Source: Ornithinimicrobium sp. F0845 (GTDB lineage Bacteria; Actinomycetota; Actinomycetes; Actinomycetales; Dermatophilaceae). From it: 64,000 nucleotides of DNA. A program made the translations under genes and the position numbers. Positions 7,092 through 15,875 of the stretch are shown one piece after another. Position 1 is the stretch's first letter. Each line of letters opens with the position of its first letter. The stretch spans positions 81,482 through 145,481 of the forward strand of contig NZ_JALKAL010000009.1 in NCBI RefSeq assembly GCF_023015765.1, in the 5' to 3' direction. The notes below the pieces were generated by a model, which searched no databases, was not told where the DNA came from, and saw only the letters and a program-made list of their open reading frames with translations.

Positions 7092-8039
7092 ATGAGCGCA
7101 GACCTGAGTGCCGGCCAACGACTACTGCTCCTGGACACCGCGAGCCTCTACTTCCGGGCGTTCTTCGGTGTGAAGGACACCTCCCCCGCACCGGATGGCA
7201 CACCCACCAACGCGCTGCGCGGGATGCTCGACATGACGGCCACCCTCATCACCCGGTTCCGCCCGTCGCACCTCGTCGCGTGCTGGGACGACGACTGGCG
7301 GCCGGCCTTCCGCACAGCCGCGATCCCGTCATACAAGGCCCATCGTCTCGTGGAGGGGGCGACGGACAACACCGAGGAGGTGCCGCCGGACCTGCTGGTC
7401 CAGGTGCCGCTCATCCGCGCCGCTCTCGAGGCCTTCGGGTTCCCGGTGCTCGGCTCCCCCGGCTACGAGGCGGACGACGTCATCGGGACGCTCGTCGAGC
7501 GGCACACCGGGGTCATGCCGGTGACGGTCGTGACCGGCGACCGCGACCTGTTCCAGCTGATCGACGACGAGCACGACATCACCGTCGCCTACACCGCGCG
7601 GGCCGGGGTGCGGGACGCTGAGGTGATCGACCAGGCGGGGCTGCAGGAGCGGTATGCCGTGGGGTCGGGTCCGGCGTACGCCGACATGTCGATCATGCGC
7701 GGGGACACCAGCGACGGGCTGCCCGGCGTTGTTGGCATCGGGGAGAAGACGGCGGCGGCGCTCATCGCCACCTACGGGTCGCTGGCCGGTGTCCGGCAGG
7801 CGCTCGCGGACGGCGACCCGGCGATCAAGGGGGCGCGCCGCAAGAACCTGGAGGCGGCCTCGGCCTATCTGGACGTCGCGCCGGGCGTGGTCCTGGTGGC
7901 ACGGGACGCTGCGCTCCAGGAACGTCCCCTGACGCTACCCCGAGAGCTGGCCGACCCCGGCACCCTCCAGCAGTTCGTCGAGACCTACGCCATCGGCAAC
8001 CCGGTCAGCCGCCTGATGAAGGCTCTCGGGCTGAGCTGA
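7092..8039 (+). CDS. 5'-3' exonuclease, polymerase I N-terminal-domain family
   Basis: A 315-residue stand-alone flap/5'-3' exonuclease resembling the N-terminal domain of DNA polymerase I. Metal-binding acidic residues are visible in LLLDTASLYFRAF (near 13), ACWDDDW (near 63), YEADDVIGTL (near 125) and VTGDRDLFQL (near 145). The helix-hairpin-helix DNA-binding stretch GLPGVVGIGEKTAAALI is near 205-221. Such enzymes remove RNA primers and flaps. The ATG at 7092 is the only start compatible with the short divergent promoter. Its stop codon is separated by a single base from the stop of the convergent PH-domain gene. Confidence 0.9.
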   Translation: MSADLSAGQRLLLLDTASLYFRAFFGVKDTSPAPDGTPTNALRGMLDMTATLITRFRPSHLVACWDDDWRPAFRTAAIPSYKAHRLVEGATDNTEEVPPDLLVQVPLIRAALEAFGFPVLGSPGYEADDVIGTLVERHTGVMPVTVVTGDRDLFQLIDDEHDITVAYTARAGVRDAEVIDQAGLQERYAVGSGPAYADMSIMRGDTSDGLPGVVGIGEKTAAALIATYGSLAGVRQALADGDPAIKGARRKNLEAASAYLDVAPGVVLVARDAALQERPLTLPRELADPGTLQQFVETYAIGNPVSRLMKALGLS

Positions 8040-8040
8040 C

Positions 8041-8589
8041 TCAGCGCCCGCCGCGGGCCCGCGGCGGCTCATTCGGGGGCCACTCGCCGTCGTCCGAGCC
8101 GTCGTCCCGGGCGTAGAGCAGGTTCTGCAGCTGCACGTGGACCGACTCCACCCCGGGCACGTCGTGCAGCCGCATCCCCGCCTTGTCGGTCGCGTCGGAG
8201 ACGATGAGGGAGCCGCAGCCGAGCATCCGGTCCAGCAGGTTCTTCTCGATGCCGATGTCGTTGATGCGGTGCAGCGGGATGTCCCTGCCGACCTTGGTGA
8301 GGATGCCGGTGCGGTGGCTGATCCTGCGGGTGGTGATCACGTAGCGCTCGGTGAACCACCGCAGCACCGGGATCGCCACGAAGAACAGCAGGATCCCCGC
8401 GACCATCACGGCGACACCGATCGTCAGCCAGGACCCGAAGGACTGGTCGCGCGTGAACCACCAGACGGCCCACAACAGCGCCAGCAGGAACAGGCCGAGT
8501 GCCACCGGCTCAGCCAGGGCCTTCCAGTGCGTGCGGATGCTCAGCACGATCTCTTCGCCGTCAGCGAGCTGCTTCTCCTTGAGTGCCAT
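8041..8589 (-). CDS. Membrane protein with bacterial PH domain (YdbS-like)
   Basis: A 182-residue protein with two adjacent membrane helices (about residues 28-46 and 54-76) followed by a bacterial pleckstrin-homology-like domain beginning WFTERYVITTRRISHRTGIL and continuing through DIPLHRINDIGIEK. The C-terminus is charged and probably disordered. Function of these proteins is not established. Members of the family are often linked to membrane stress responses. It is convergent with the exonuclease gene with one base between stop codons. Confidence 0.82.
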   Translation of the reverse strand: MALKEKQLADGEEIVLSIRTHWKALAEPVALGLFLLALLWAVWWFTRDQSFGSWLTIGVAVMVAGILLFFVAIPVLRWFTERYVITTRRISHRTGILTKVGRDIPLHRINDIGIEKNLLDRMLGCGSLIVSDATDKAGMRLHDVPGVESVHVQLQNLLYARDDGSDDGEWPPNEPPRARGGR

Positions 8590-8633
8590 GGGTGAATCCT
8601 GCCACCTGCGAGACCGGTTGTGCCTCAGCCAGC

Positions 8634-11543
8634 TCAGTCGAGGCGGTCCGCGGCGACGACTCCGCGCAACATCGCCTCGGAAGCACGCCGCGCGGTCGCG
8701 GCGACCGAGCCGTCGGCCGCCTGCGAGATCTGCCCGAGCAGATCGACGACCTGCTTGCTGCGGCGCACGAAGTCACCCGCGGAGAGCTCGCCGTCGCGCA
8801 GGACCTCCTCCAGGGCACGGCCCGAGGCCCAGCGGTGCACCATCCAGGCGATGCCGGGGTCCAACTCGCCGGTCAGCGGGAGGGTGTGCTCCGCCTCGCG
8901 GTCGGTGAGCTGGGACCAGATGGCGACCATCTCGTGGAAGGCCTCCTCCACCTCGACCGTCGGCCACCGTGGGGGGCCGGAGTCGTCGCCGCCCCGCGGC
9001 TCGTGGATCAGGCTCGACACGACCGCGGCCAGCGCGGGGGCGTCGAGTCGGTCCCAGGTGCCCTGCGTGATCGCCTGGGCCGCCACCAGGTCCTTCTCGG
9101 TGTAGATCCGGCGCAGCCGCGCCCCCGCCGGGGTGACCTCCGTGCCGTCCTCGGTCAGGTAGCCCAGCTCGCCGAGCAGGGTGCAGATCCGGTCGAAGGT
9201 CCGCGCGACCGTGTTGGTCCGGCCGCTCACCCGCCGCTGCAGGTCGTCGGTCTCCCGCCGCAGCTGCCACCAGCGCTCCGCCCACCGGGCGTGCTCCTCG
9301 CGGTCGGGGCAGCGGTGGCAGGGGTGGTCCCGCAGCTGCTGGCGCAGGGTGTCCGGGTCAGTATGCCGTCCGCCGCCACTGCCCTGCCGCCCGCCTCCGT
9401 CGCGGGCCGGCCGTGCCGGGGTCCGGTCGCCGTCCGTCCGGTCGGGGCGCTGGGAGGGTGGCGGCTCGAACGGGACCTTGGCCCGCAGCGTGGCGGCGAG
9501 GTCCTTGCGGGCCCGGACGTTGCGCGGGTTGAAGCCCCGGGGGATGTGGAGGCGGGCCACCGGCTCGACCGGCTCCCGCAGGTCGGTCGCGGTGACCCGG
9601 CGCAGCTGACCGTCGGAGGTGAGCACGCCCGGCTCGGGCGAGCGGCCGGCCTTGGTCGGCACGCTCAGCACCAGCGCCATCCCCCTGCGCCGACCCTCGG
9701 GCAGGCTGATCACGTCCCCGGGCGTGAGCTCCTCGAGACTGACCGCGATCTCGGCGCGCCGGGAGGCGCTGCGACGCCGCGCCTCGTCCTTCTCGGCGTC
9801 GCTGAGCTGCCGCCGCAGCCGGGCGTACTCCCGGAAGTCCCCCAGCTCGCAGTGCATCGACTCGGCGTAGCCGGTGAGCGCCTCCTCGTTGCGCCGGACC
9901 TGACTGGCCAGGCCGACCACCGCCCGGTCCGCCTGGAACTGGGCGAAGGAGGACTGGAGCAGCTCGTGGGCCACCGAGCGCCCGAACTGGGCCACCAGGT
10001 TGACGGCCATGTTGTAGGTCGGGCGGAAGGACGAGCGCAGCGGGTAGGTGCGGGTCGAGGCCAGTCCCGCCACGTCCACCGGGTCCAGCCCGCGTCGGTA
10101 GAGCACGACCGCATGCCCCTCCACGTCGATGCCGCGGCGGCCGGCGCGACCGGTGAGCTGGGTGTACTCCGCCGGGGTGACCGGGGCGTGCTCCTCGCCG
10201 TTGAACTTGACCAGCTTCTCCAGCACCACGGTGCGGGCTGGCATGTTGATGCCTAGGGCGAGCGTCTCGGTGGCGAAGACCGCCTTGATCCGGCCGGCCG
10301 TGAACAGCTCCTCCACGACCTCCCGGAACAGCGGCAGCATGCCCGCGTGGTGGGCCGCGAACCCGCGGCTGAGGCCCTCGACGAAGTCGTGGTAGCCCAG
10401 CACCGGCAGGTCCCGCTCGTCGACCTCCGCGACCCGCTCCTCGATGAGCCGCCGGATCCGCTGGCCCTCCTCCGGCGGCACCAGCCGGGTGCCGCGGGCC
10501 AGGAGCTGGGTGACGGCACCCTCGCACCCGGCGCGGCTGAAGATGAAGGTGATCGCTGGCAGCAGCCCCTCCCGGTCCAGCCGGTCGATGACCTCCGACC
10601 GGCTCGCGGTGCCCCCCGGCAGACTCCCCGGTCCCCCGCCGCCGCGAGCCTCCCGGTCACCGCCGCGCCCGGCATACTCCTGCCGGCGGCCCCGCCCACG
10701 GTCGTCCCGGCCGTGCGGCCGGCCACGACGGCCCCGGGGCCCGCCCGCGTCCTCCCGGCGCCAGCGCGACTCCCGGTCGTTGACGGAGATCCGGTCCAGC
10801 AGCTCGGGGTTGACCCTGGCCTGCTGGCCCGTCGGTGCCGGCTGGGCGACCAGGCCGTCGCCCGCGTGCACGAACAGGTCGTAGAGGTCCTTGCCGACCA
10901 TCATGTGCTGCCACAGCGGCACCGGCCGGTGCTCGGTGACGATCACCGCGGTGTTGCCGCGCACCTCACGCAGCCAGTCGCCGAACTCCTCGGCGTTGCT
11001 GACCGTGGCCGACAACGAGATGACCTGCACCGACTCGGGCAGGTGGATGATCACCTCCTCCCACACGGCGCCCCGGAACCGGTCGGCGAGGTAGTGCACC
11101 TCGTCCATGACCACGAAGCCCAGGCCGTCGAGCGTCCGGGACGAGGAGTACATCATGTTGCGCAGCACCTCGGTGGTCATCACGACGACCGGTGCCTCAC
11201 CGTTGACCGACGCGTCCCCCGTCAGCAGACCGACGTTGGCGGATCCGTGCCGGGCGACCAGGTCGTGGTACTTCTGGTTGCTCAGCGCCTTGATCGGCGT
11301 GGTGTAGAAGGCCTTGCGGCCGGTCTCCAGGGCCAGGGCGACCGCGAACTCGCCGACCACCGTCTTGCCGGCGCCGGTCGGCGCGGCGACCAGGACACCC
11401 TGGCCGTCGTCGACCGCGCCGATCGCCTCCAGCTGGAAGTCGTCGAGGGGGAAGTCGAAGCCGGCCGCGAAGCGACCGACCGCCCCGCTGTCCTGCCGGG
11501 TCCGCTTGCGGGCAGCGGCATACCGCTCGGCGGGAGTGGACAT
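8634..11543 (-). CDS. helY: DExH-box RNA helicase, HelY/Mtr4-like
   Basis: A 969-residue superfamily 2 helicase with Walker A APTGAGKT (54-61), a DEVH box near 146, SLSAT near 175, and the second RecA domain ending QLTGRAGRRGID. A Ski2-like C-terminal region contains the conserved HPCHRCPDREEHARWAERWWQL stretch. Two low-complexity inserts stand out: an Arg/Gly-rich one near residues 255-310, before the second RecA domain, and a Pro/Arg/Asp/Gly-rich one before the Cys-rich segment. HelY is regularly found beside tatAC and pafBC in actinobacteria, as here. It probably remodels structured RNA, but substrates are unknown. The ATG at 11543 starts a family-like N-terminus. Confidence 0.93.
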   Translation of the reverse strand: MSTPAERYAAARKRTRQDSGAVGRFAAGFDFPLDDFQLEAIGAVDDGQGVLVAAPTGAGKTVVGEFAVALALETGRKAFYTTPIKALSNQKYHDLVARHGSANVGLLTGDASVNGEAPVVVMTTEVLRNMMYSSSRTLDGLGFVVMDEVHYLADRFRGAVWEEVIIHLPESVQVISLSATVSNAEEFGDWLREVRGNTAVIVTEHRPVPLWQHMMVGKDLYDLFVHAGDGLVAQPAPTGQQARVNPELLDRISVNDRESRWRREDAGGPRGRRGRPHGRDDRGRGRRQEYAGRGGDREARGGGGPGSLPGGTASRSEVIDRLDREGLLPAITFIFSRAGCEGAVTQLLARGTRLVPPEEGQRIRRLIEERVAEVDERDLPVLGYHDFVEGLSRGFAAHHAGMLPLFREVVEELFTAGRIKAVFATETLALGINMPARTVVLEKLVKFNGEEHAPVTPAEYTQLTGRAGRRGIDVEGHAVVLYRRGLDPVDVAGLASTRTYPLRSSFRPTYNMAVNLVAQFGRSVAHELLQSSFAQFQADRAVVGLASQVRRNEEALTGYAESMHCELGDFREYARLRRQLSDAEKDEARRRSASRRAEIAVSLEELTPGDVISLPEGRRRGMALVLSVPTKAGRSPEPGVLTSDGQLRRVTATDLREPVEPVARLHIPRGFNPRNVRARKDLAATLRAKVPFEPPPSQRPDRTDGDRTPARPARDGGGRQGSGGGRHTDPDTLRQQLRDHPCHRCPDREEHARWAERWWQLRRETDDLQRRVSGRTNTVARTFDRICTLLGELGYLTEDGTEVTPAGARLRRIYTEKDLVAAQAITQGTWDRLDAPALAAVVSSLIHEPRGGDDSGPPRWPTVEVEEAFHEMVAIWSQLTDREAEHTLPLTGELDPGIAWMVHRWASGRALEEVLRDGELSAGDFVRRSKQVVDLLGQISQAADGSVAATARRASEAMLRGVVAADRLD

Positions 11544-11561
11544 GTCATCAGGCTACGCGCA

Positions 11562-11609
11562 CCCCAATTCTTGGGGAGCGTTTGACCGCCCCCCGCGCAT
11601 TCTTGGGGA
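11562..11609. repeat. Paired 32-bp element upstream of helY
   Basis: ATTCTTGGGGA occurs at 11567-11577 and again at 11599-11609, exactly 32 bases apart. The first copy is part of a CCCCAA-TTC-TTGGGG hairpin. The arrangement and flanking bases (CAATT.TTG, TTTG, CGCATT) resemble a second pair at the pafB-pafC junction. Confidence 0.5.
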
Positions 11610-11634
11610 AGATCTGCACGCCGGACCGCCGGGC

Positions 11635-12516
11635 TCAGGATGCGGGCACAACCACCTGGAGCGCTCCGGGCACGACCTCGCACGTCACCGGCAGGGGGCA
11701 CAGCGCGTCCCCGTCACCGTGCGCGGTCAGCTCCGGTCCGGCGACCCCCACCCGGGCGGCTCGCTCGACGCGCACCGCGGGGTGGCTGGTGTGCCGTCCC
11801 GAGAAGACGCCCCGGAGCAGACCCAGGGCCGCCCTGGGACCGACCGGTTCGATGATGAGCACGTCGAGCAGCCCGTCGCCCGGGTCGGCGTCCGGCGCGA
11901 TCCGCATCCCGCCGCCGTAGATGGGCATGTTGCAGACCGCGACCACCAGGGCCTGGGTCTCCAGCACCCGGTCGTTGAGCTCGAGGCGGTAGTCCATGGG
12001 CCGGAGCCGCACGACCTCGGGGAGGGTCGCCACGGTGTAGCTCTGGGCGCCCAGCCACCGCGGGTAGGTCGCAGCCCGGGCGGCGATGAGCGCGTCCAGC
12101 CCGCACGGCACCGAGCCCACGACGTGCCGGTCCAACGGGTCTACGTGGATCAGGTCGATGCTCCGTGGGCGGCCGTGCAGGAGGGTCTGGAGCGCCTCCT
12201 CGGTCCGCAGCGGGATGCCGAGGGAGCGGGCGTTGTCGTTGCCGGTGCCGGCCGGCACGATCCCCAGGGCCGTGCGGGTGCCGACCAGGCTGTTGGCCGC
12301 TAGCTGGACCACCCCGTCCCCGCCGACGGCGACGAGGACCTCCGCGCCCTCGGCCACGGCCGTGCGACAGGCCTCCCGGGCGCCCTCGACCGAGCCCGTC
12401 TCCAGCTCCAGGACCTCCTGGCCGGCGCGCCGCAGCTGCTCCGAGATCTGCACCCCCACCGCACCGGCGCCCCGGCGACCGGAGCGCGGTCCGTGCACCA
12501 CGGCATACTGCGTCAT
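11635..12516 (-). CDS. Diacylglycerol/lipid kinase (DgkB/YegS-like)
   Basis: A 293-residue lipid kinase of the DAGK catalytic family. The nucleotide-binding GGDG motif lies in VLVAVGGDGVVQLAANSLV near residues 62-80, followed by GIVPAGTGNDNARSLGIP near 90. The C-terminal half is the beta-sandwich lipid-binding domain. It phosphorylates diacylglycerol or a related lipid at the membrane. A start at 12534 (GTG) is possible, but the ATG at 12516 is preceded by CACAAT ending six bases upstream, matching the leaderless pattern in this genome. The gene follows tatC closely on the same strand. Confidence 0.88.
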   Translation of the reverse strand: MTQYAVVHGPRSGRRGAGAVGVQISEQLRRAGQEVLELETGSVEGAREACRTAVAEGAEVLVAVGGDGVVQLAANSLVGTRTALGIVPAGTGNDNARSLGIPLRTEEALQTLLHGRPRSIDLIHVDPLDRHVVGSVPCGLDALIAARAATYPRWLGAQSYTVATLPEVVRLRPMDYRLELNDRVLETQALVVAVCNMPIYGGGMRIAPDADPGDGLLDVLIIEPVGPRAALGLLRGVFSGRHTSHPAVRVERAARVGVAGPELTAHGDGDALCPLPVTCEVVPGALQVVVPAS

Positions 12517-12556
12517 GGGGTGATTGTGCCGCACGCCGGCGCCGGGAGTGCCCGAC

Positions 12557-13375
12557 TCACAACGAACTCGCCTCGTCGGGCGAGAGGTCCTCCCAGGCCC
12601 TCGTCGGGTCCTTCCTGGCCCGACGCCGCTCCATGATGGCCGCGACCCCGATGGCGCCCCAGTAGAGCAGGAAGACGGGTGCTGCCAGGGCGAGCATCGT
12701 CCAGGCGCTGGGGTCCGGTGTGACGAACGCCGCGAAGACGAGGATCAGCATCAGGGCCACCCGCCAGCCGCGGACCATCACGCGCACGGAGAGGATCCGC
12801 AGCTGGTTGAGGCCGACGAGGGCGACCGGCATGAGGAAGGCCAGGCCGAACGCGAGGATGAAGTAGAGGACGAAGTTGAGATAGGTCATCGCGTCCTGCA
12901 GGTTCGCCGCGTCGTCCGGGGTGAACGAGAGCAGGATCGCGACGGTCCGCGGGATCGCCCAGGCCGCCAGCGCCGCCCCGGCCAGGAAGAGCGGGACGCC
13001 GGCCAGGAAGTAGGCCAGCGCGATACGCCGCTCCTGCTTGGTCAGGCCCGGCAGCAGGAACGCCCAGATCTGCCAGATCCACACCGGGCTGGACAGCACG
13101 ATCCCGACGAAGATCGCGACCTTCAGCTGCACGGAGAACGGTTGGGTGATGCTGGCGCCGAAGTTGATGTTGACGATCTCGCGGCCCTCGGAGTCGCGGA
13201 CGTCACGCAGTGGCTGGATCAGGAGGTTGATGAGCTCCTCGTAGAAGTACCAGCCGACGATGCTGGCGATGAGGACGCCGAGGACGGCCAGCAGCACCCG
13301 GTTGCGCAGCTCCCGGAAGTGGTCCGCGAGGGACATCCGTCCCTCGGGGTCACGGGGACGGCGACGAAGTGCCAC
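12557..13375 (-). CDS. tatC: Sec-independent protein translocase subunit TatC
   Basis: A 272-residue polytopic membrane protein with the six-helix TatC pattern. Near the N-terminus is MSLADHFRELRNRVLLAV, containing the conserved HFRELR signal-peptide contact segment, and the Phe and Pro residues around PVWIWQIWAFLLPGL follow near 100. TatC recognises twin-arginine signal peptides and exports folded proteins with TatA. The GTG at 13375 is the start; no better start lies downstream without losing the conserved region. It lies 20 bases after tatA and upstream of the lipid kinase. Confidence 0.96.
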   Translation of the reverse strand: MALRRRPRDPEGRMSLADHFRELRNRVLLAVLGVLIASIVGWYFYEELINLLIQPLRDVRDSEGREIVNINFGASITQPFSVQLKVAIFVGIVLSSPVWIWQIWAFLLPGLTKQERRIALAYFLAGVPLFLAGAALAAWAIPRTVAILLSFTPDDAANLQDAMTYLNFVLYFILAFGLAFLMPVALVGLNQLRILSVRVMVRGWRVALMLILVFAAFVTPDPSAWTMLALAAPVFLLYWGAIGVAAIMERRRARKDPTRAWEDLSPDEASSL

Positions 13376-13395
13376 TGCTGACGCTGCGGGTCGGC

Positions 13396-13752
13396 TCAGC
13401 CGCGGGTGTCGTCACGGCGCGAGTCGTCCGCCGGCACGTCCTCACCGCGCAACCCGTCACGGAACTCGTCGCGCACCGACGCGCCGTGGTCCTTGACCCC
13501 CTCGGCGGTGTCGCGCGCCCGGTCGCCCAGGTCGGCCGCGCGGTCCCGGAGGCCGCCGCTCTCGCCGTCGGCGCGCTCGCCCCGGACGGTGTCCTGGCTG
13601 GCGGCGCTCGGCCCCTTCATCTGGTCGACCTCGGACTTGAAAATCCGCATCGACTGCCCGAGGCTGCGCGCCATGTTGGGCAGGCTCTTCCACCCGAACA
13701 GGATGATGAGCGCAATCACCAGGACGATGATGTGCCAGGGCTGTGGCCGCAT
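13396..13752 (-). CDS. tatA: Sec-independent protein translocase subunit TatA
   Basis: A 118-residue TatA/E-type pore subunit with one N-terminal membrane helix (about residues 6-21), the FGWKSLPNMARSLGQSMRIFKSEV hinge and amphipathic helix, and a long charged C-terminal tail rich in Asp, Arg and Ser that is probably disordered. It assembles with TatC into the export channel. The gene order pafC, tatA, tatC is the common actinobacterial arrangement and supports the call. About 60 bases separate it from pafC, on the same strand. Confidence 0.94.
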   Translation of the reverse strand: MRPQPWHIIVLVIALIILFGWKSLPNMARSLGQSMRIFKSEVDQMKGPSAASQDTVRGERADGESGGLRDRAADLGDRARDTAEGVKDHGASVRDEFRDGLRGEDVPADDSRRDDTRG

Positions 13753-13811
13753 GCGGAACCTCTCTCACGGGACGCTGACCACACGACCGTGCGGCCCGCT
13801 TGAACGTGGCG

Positions 13812-14777
13812 TCAGTGTACTCCGTAAGCCTGAAGCGCCCGGTCCGCTCCGGAGCGGATCTCCTCGGCGAGCTCTGGCGGGCTGACCACCGTGGCACCGC
13901 CCCCCAGGCGCCACACCAGACGCCGCACCCACGTGGGGTCAGCGGCACGGAGCGTGACGCGCTGGGAGCCGTCCTCACCTCGCTCCACGCCCTCGACCGG
14001 GAAGTTCTCCGAGACCCAGGTCGCCCCGGGTGCCAGCTCCAGCTCGACGAGCACGTCCCCCGGCGAGGCGCTGAAGGCGCTGGCACCGGTGTCCCGCGGT
14101 CGGGCGCCGGCCGGAGGTGTGCCGTCCACGTCAAGGATCGTGAGGTCCTCGATCCGGTCGAGCCGGAAGCGCCGCACGTCCACGGCCCGGTGGCACCACC
14201 CCTCCAGGTACCAGCGGCCCTCCAGGGAGACGACGCGCATCGGGTCCACGTCGCGCTCAGTGGTCTCGTCACGGGTTGGGTTGTAGTGCCGGAGGTGGAG
14301 GCGGTTGGGCCCGGCCAGGGCCTCGCGGATCTGCTCCAGCCGCTGCTGCTCGACCTCGCCGACCTCGAGGCTCACGCTCACCTGCGCGGCCCGCCGGCTC
14401 TCGGCACCCGCGGCGTCCTCGAGCTTGGCCAGGGCCCGCTCGATGGCGTCCTTGGCGCCGACCCCCGGGGTTGCGGCCAGGGCCCGCAGCGCCACGATGA
14501 GCGCGAGTGCCTCGTCGCGCCCGAGTCGCAGGGGCCGGGCGATCTCATCGGCGTTGCCGACGTGCACCCGTCCGCCCTCCCAGCTGGCCTCGATGAGGTC
14601 ACCCGGGTAGTGCCCCGGCGTGCCGCAGACGAAGAGCAGCTGCAGGTCCTCCACGAACTGCTCCTGGTTCACGCCGAGCTCCCGGGCGGCCTCGGCGATG
14701 TCGATGCCCTGGCGGTTCATCAGCCACGGCACCATCGTCAGCAGCCGGCCGAGCCGCTGCGTCGCAGTCTCCGCCAT
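13812..14777 (-). CDS. pafC: WYL-domain transcriptional regulator PafC
   Basis: A 321-residue regulator with an N-terminal helix-turn-helix region (RLGRLLTMVPWLMNRQGIDIAEAARELGV), a WYL domain around residues 160-220 containing GRWYLEGWCHRAVDVRRFRLDRI, and the C-terminal WCX extension. In mycobacteria PafB and PafC form a heterodimer that activates the LexA-independent DNA damage response. The ATG at 14777 overlaps the pafB stop in a TGATG junction, so the two are translationally coupled. A GTG start one codon earlier is possible. The junction carries an unusual AT-rich 32-bp tandem repeat. Confidence 0.93.
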   Translation of the reverse strand: MAETATQRLGRLLTMVPWLMNRQGIDIAEAARELGVNQEQFVEDLQLLFVCGTPGHYPGDLIEASWEGGRVHVGNADEIARPLRLGRDEALALIVALRALAATPGVGAKDAIERALAKLEDAAGAESRRAAQVSVSLEVGEVEQQRLEQIREALAGPNRLHLRHYNPTRDETTERDVDPMRVVSLEGRWYLEGWCHRAVDVRRFRLDRIEDLTILDVDGTPPAGARPRDTGASAFSASPGDVLVELELAPGATWVSENFPVEGVERGEDGSQRVTLRAADPTWVRRLVWRLGGGATVVSPPELAEEIRSGADRALQAYGVH

Positions 14778-15826
14778 CACGCCCCACCCCCAATTTTTGT
14801 AGTGGTTTTGCTGGCGTCTCCCGCATTTTCGTAGTGGTTTTGCTGGCCGTGGCCGTCCCGGACCTCGGTGAGCGCGCGCACCACGGCTGACACCAGACCC
14901 TCGGGCTCCAGCGCCACGGCGTCCGGACCCAGGCTGGCGACCTCCTCGGCCAGCGCCCACAGGGAGCCGACGCGCACCTCGATGACGTCCCACCCGTTCG
15001 GTCCGCGCTCCTTCTGGAGGTCGCCCCGACGCCGGATCTGCTGCCCGCTGCCCATCCGCAGGGCCACCCGGGCGACGTGCTCTCCACCCTCGCCGGTGGC
15101 GGTGGCGGTGATCATCGCCCGCGGCTCGTGCTCCTCGGGCACCTCGTAGGCACCCGGCTTCCCGGTCGCGCGGACCTCACCCTCGACACGGTCCAGCCGG
15201 AACACCCGGGGGGCGTCCCGGTCCAGGTCGTAACCGGTGAGGTACCACCGGCCGTGCCAGGCGGTCAGCGCCCACGGCTGCAGGTGCCGCTCGGCCGGCC
15301 CGTCCGGCGCACCCCCGCGGTAGCGGAAGGCCACCTCGCGCCGGGCCAGGACCGCGTCACGGGCCGCGTCGAACGCCGGTTCTGTGGTGTGCAGCAAGGG
15401 CTCCACCCCGGCGACCGACCCCACGTCCCGCGTCAGCCCGGACGCCTCGAGCTTGCGCAGGGCCTGAGCCGCCGGGCCGGCCAGGCTCGCCTGCGACCAG
15501 GCACGGGACGCCACGCCGATGACCGCCAGCTCGTCCGGCTCGAAGGAGATCTCCGGGAGGGCGTACTCACGCCGGTCGATGCGATAGCCGGTCTCGTCGT
15601 CGAAGAGCGGGTCGACGACCTCGGTGCGCAACGGGATCCCCAGGTCACGCAGCTCATCCTTGTCCCGTTCGAACATGCGGTCGAAGGCCTCGTCCGAGCT
15701 CGCGGCATACTGCGGCACCGCGGTGCGGATGCGGCTCTTGCTCATCGGCTGCCGGGTGTAGAGCAGGGCGATCACCAGGTTGAGCAGCCGCTCGGTCTTG
15801 GCTGCGGCGGGACTGGGACGGACCAT
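14777..15826 (-). CDS. pafB: WYL-domain transcriptional regulator PafB
   Basis: A 349-residue partner of PafC. It has an N-terminal winged-helix region (ERLLNLVIALLYTRQPMSKSRIRTAV), a WYL domain with GRWYLTGYDLDRDAPRVFRLDRV near residue 195, and a C-terminal WCX domain. The last twenty or so residues (GQQNHYEN..., then SKTTTKIGGGA) are encoded by two tandem copies of an AT-rich repeat read in different frames. They look like an added tail rather than conserved protein. The ATG at 15826 has TAGCGT ending seven bases upstream. With PafC it probably senses single-stranded DNA or DNA damage; that role is known from mycobacteria and inferred here. Confidence 0.93.
   Translation of the reverse strand: MVRPSPAAAKTERLLNLVIALLYTRQPMSKSRIRTAVPQYAASSDEAFDRMFERDKDELRDLGIPLRTEVVDPLFDDETGYRIDRREYALPEISFEPDELAVIGVASRAWSQASLAGPAAQALRKLEASGLTRDVGSVAGVEPLLHTTEPAFDAARDAVLARREVAFRYRGGAPDGPAERHLQPWALTAWHGRWYLTGYDLDRDAPRVFRLDRVEGEVRATGKPGAYEVPEEHEPRAMITATATGEGGEHVARVALRMGSGQQIRRRGDLQKERGPNGWDVIEVRVGSLWALAEEVASLGPDAVALEPEGLVSAVVRALTEVRDGHGQQNHYENAGDASKTTTKIGGGA
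14791..14848. repeat. AT-rich 32-bp tandem repeat at the pafB-pafC junction
   Basis: GTAGTGGTTTTGCTGGC occurs at 14799-14815 and 14831-14847, exactly 32 bases apart and preceded by CAATTTTT or GCATTTTC. The segment is far richer in A and T than its surroundings and lies in the last codons of pafB. Spacing and flanks match the pair upstream of helY. Confidence 0.65.
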
Positions 15827-15875
15827 GGGGGCGACGCTACCTGACCGCCAGGGCCGCTCGTGCGCGGCGCGACCG

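Noticed and set aside
11562..11609. Repeat pair upstream of helY as a CRISPR fragment
   Set aside because: Only two short imperfect units, no spacer-like variation, no cas genes in the window.
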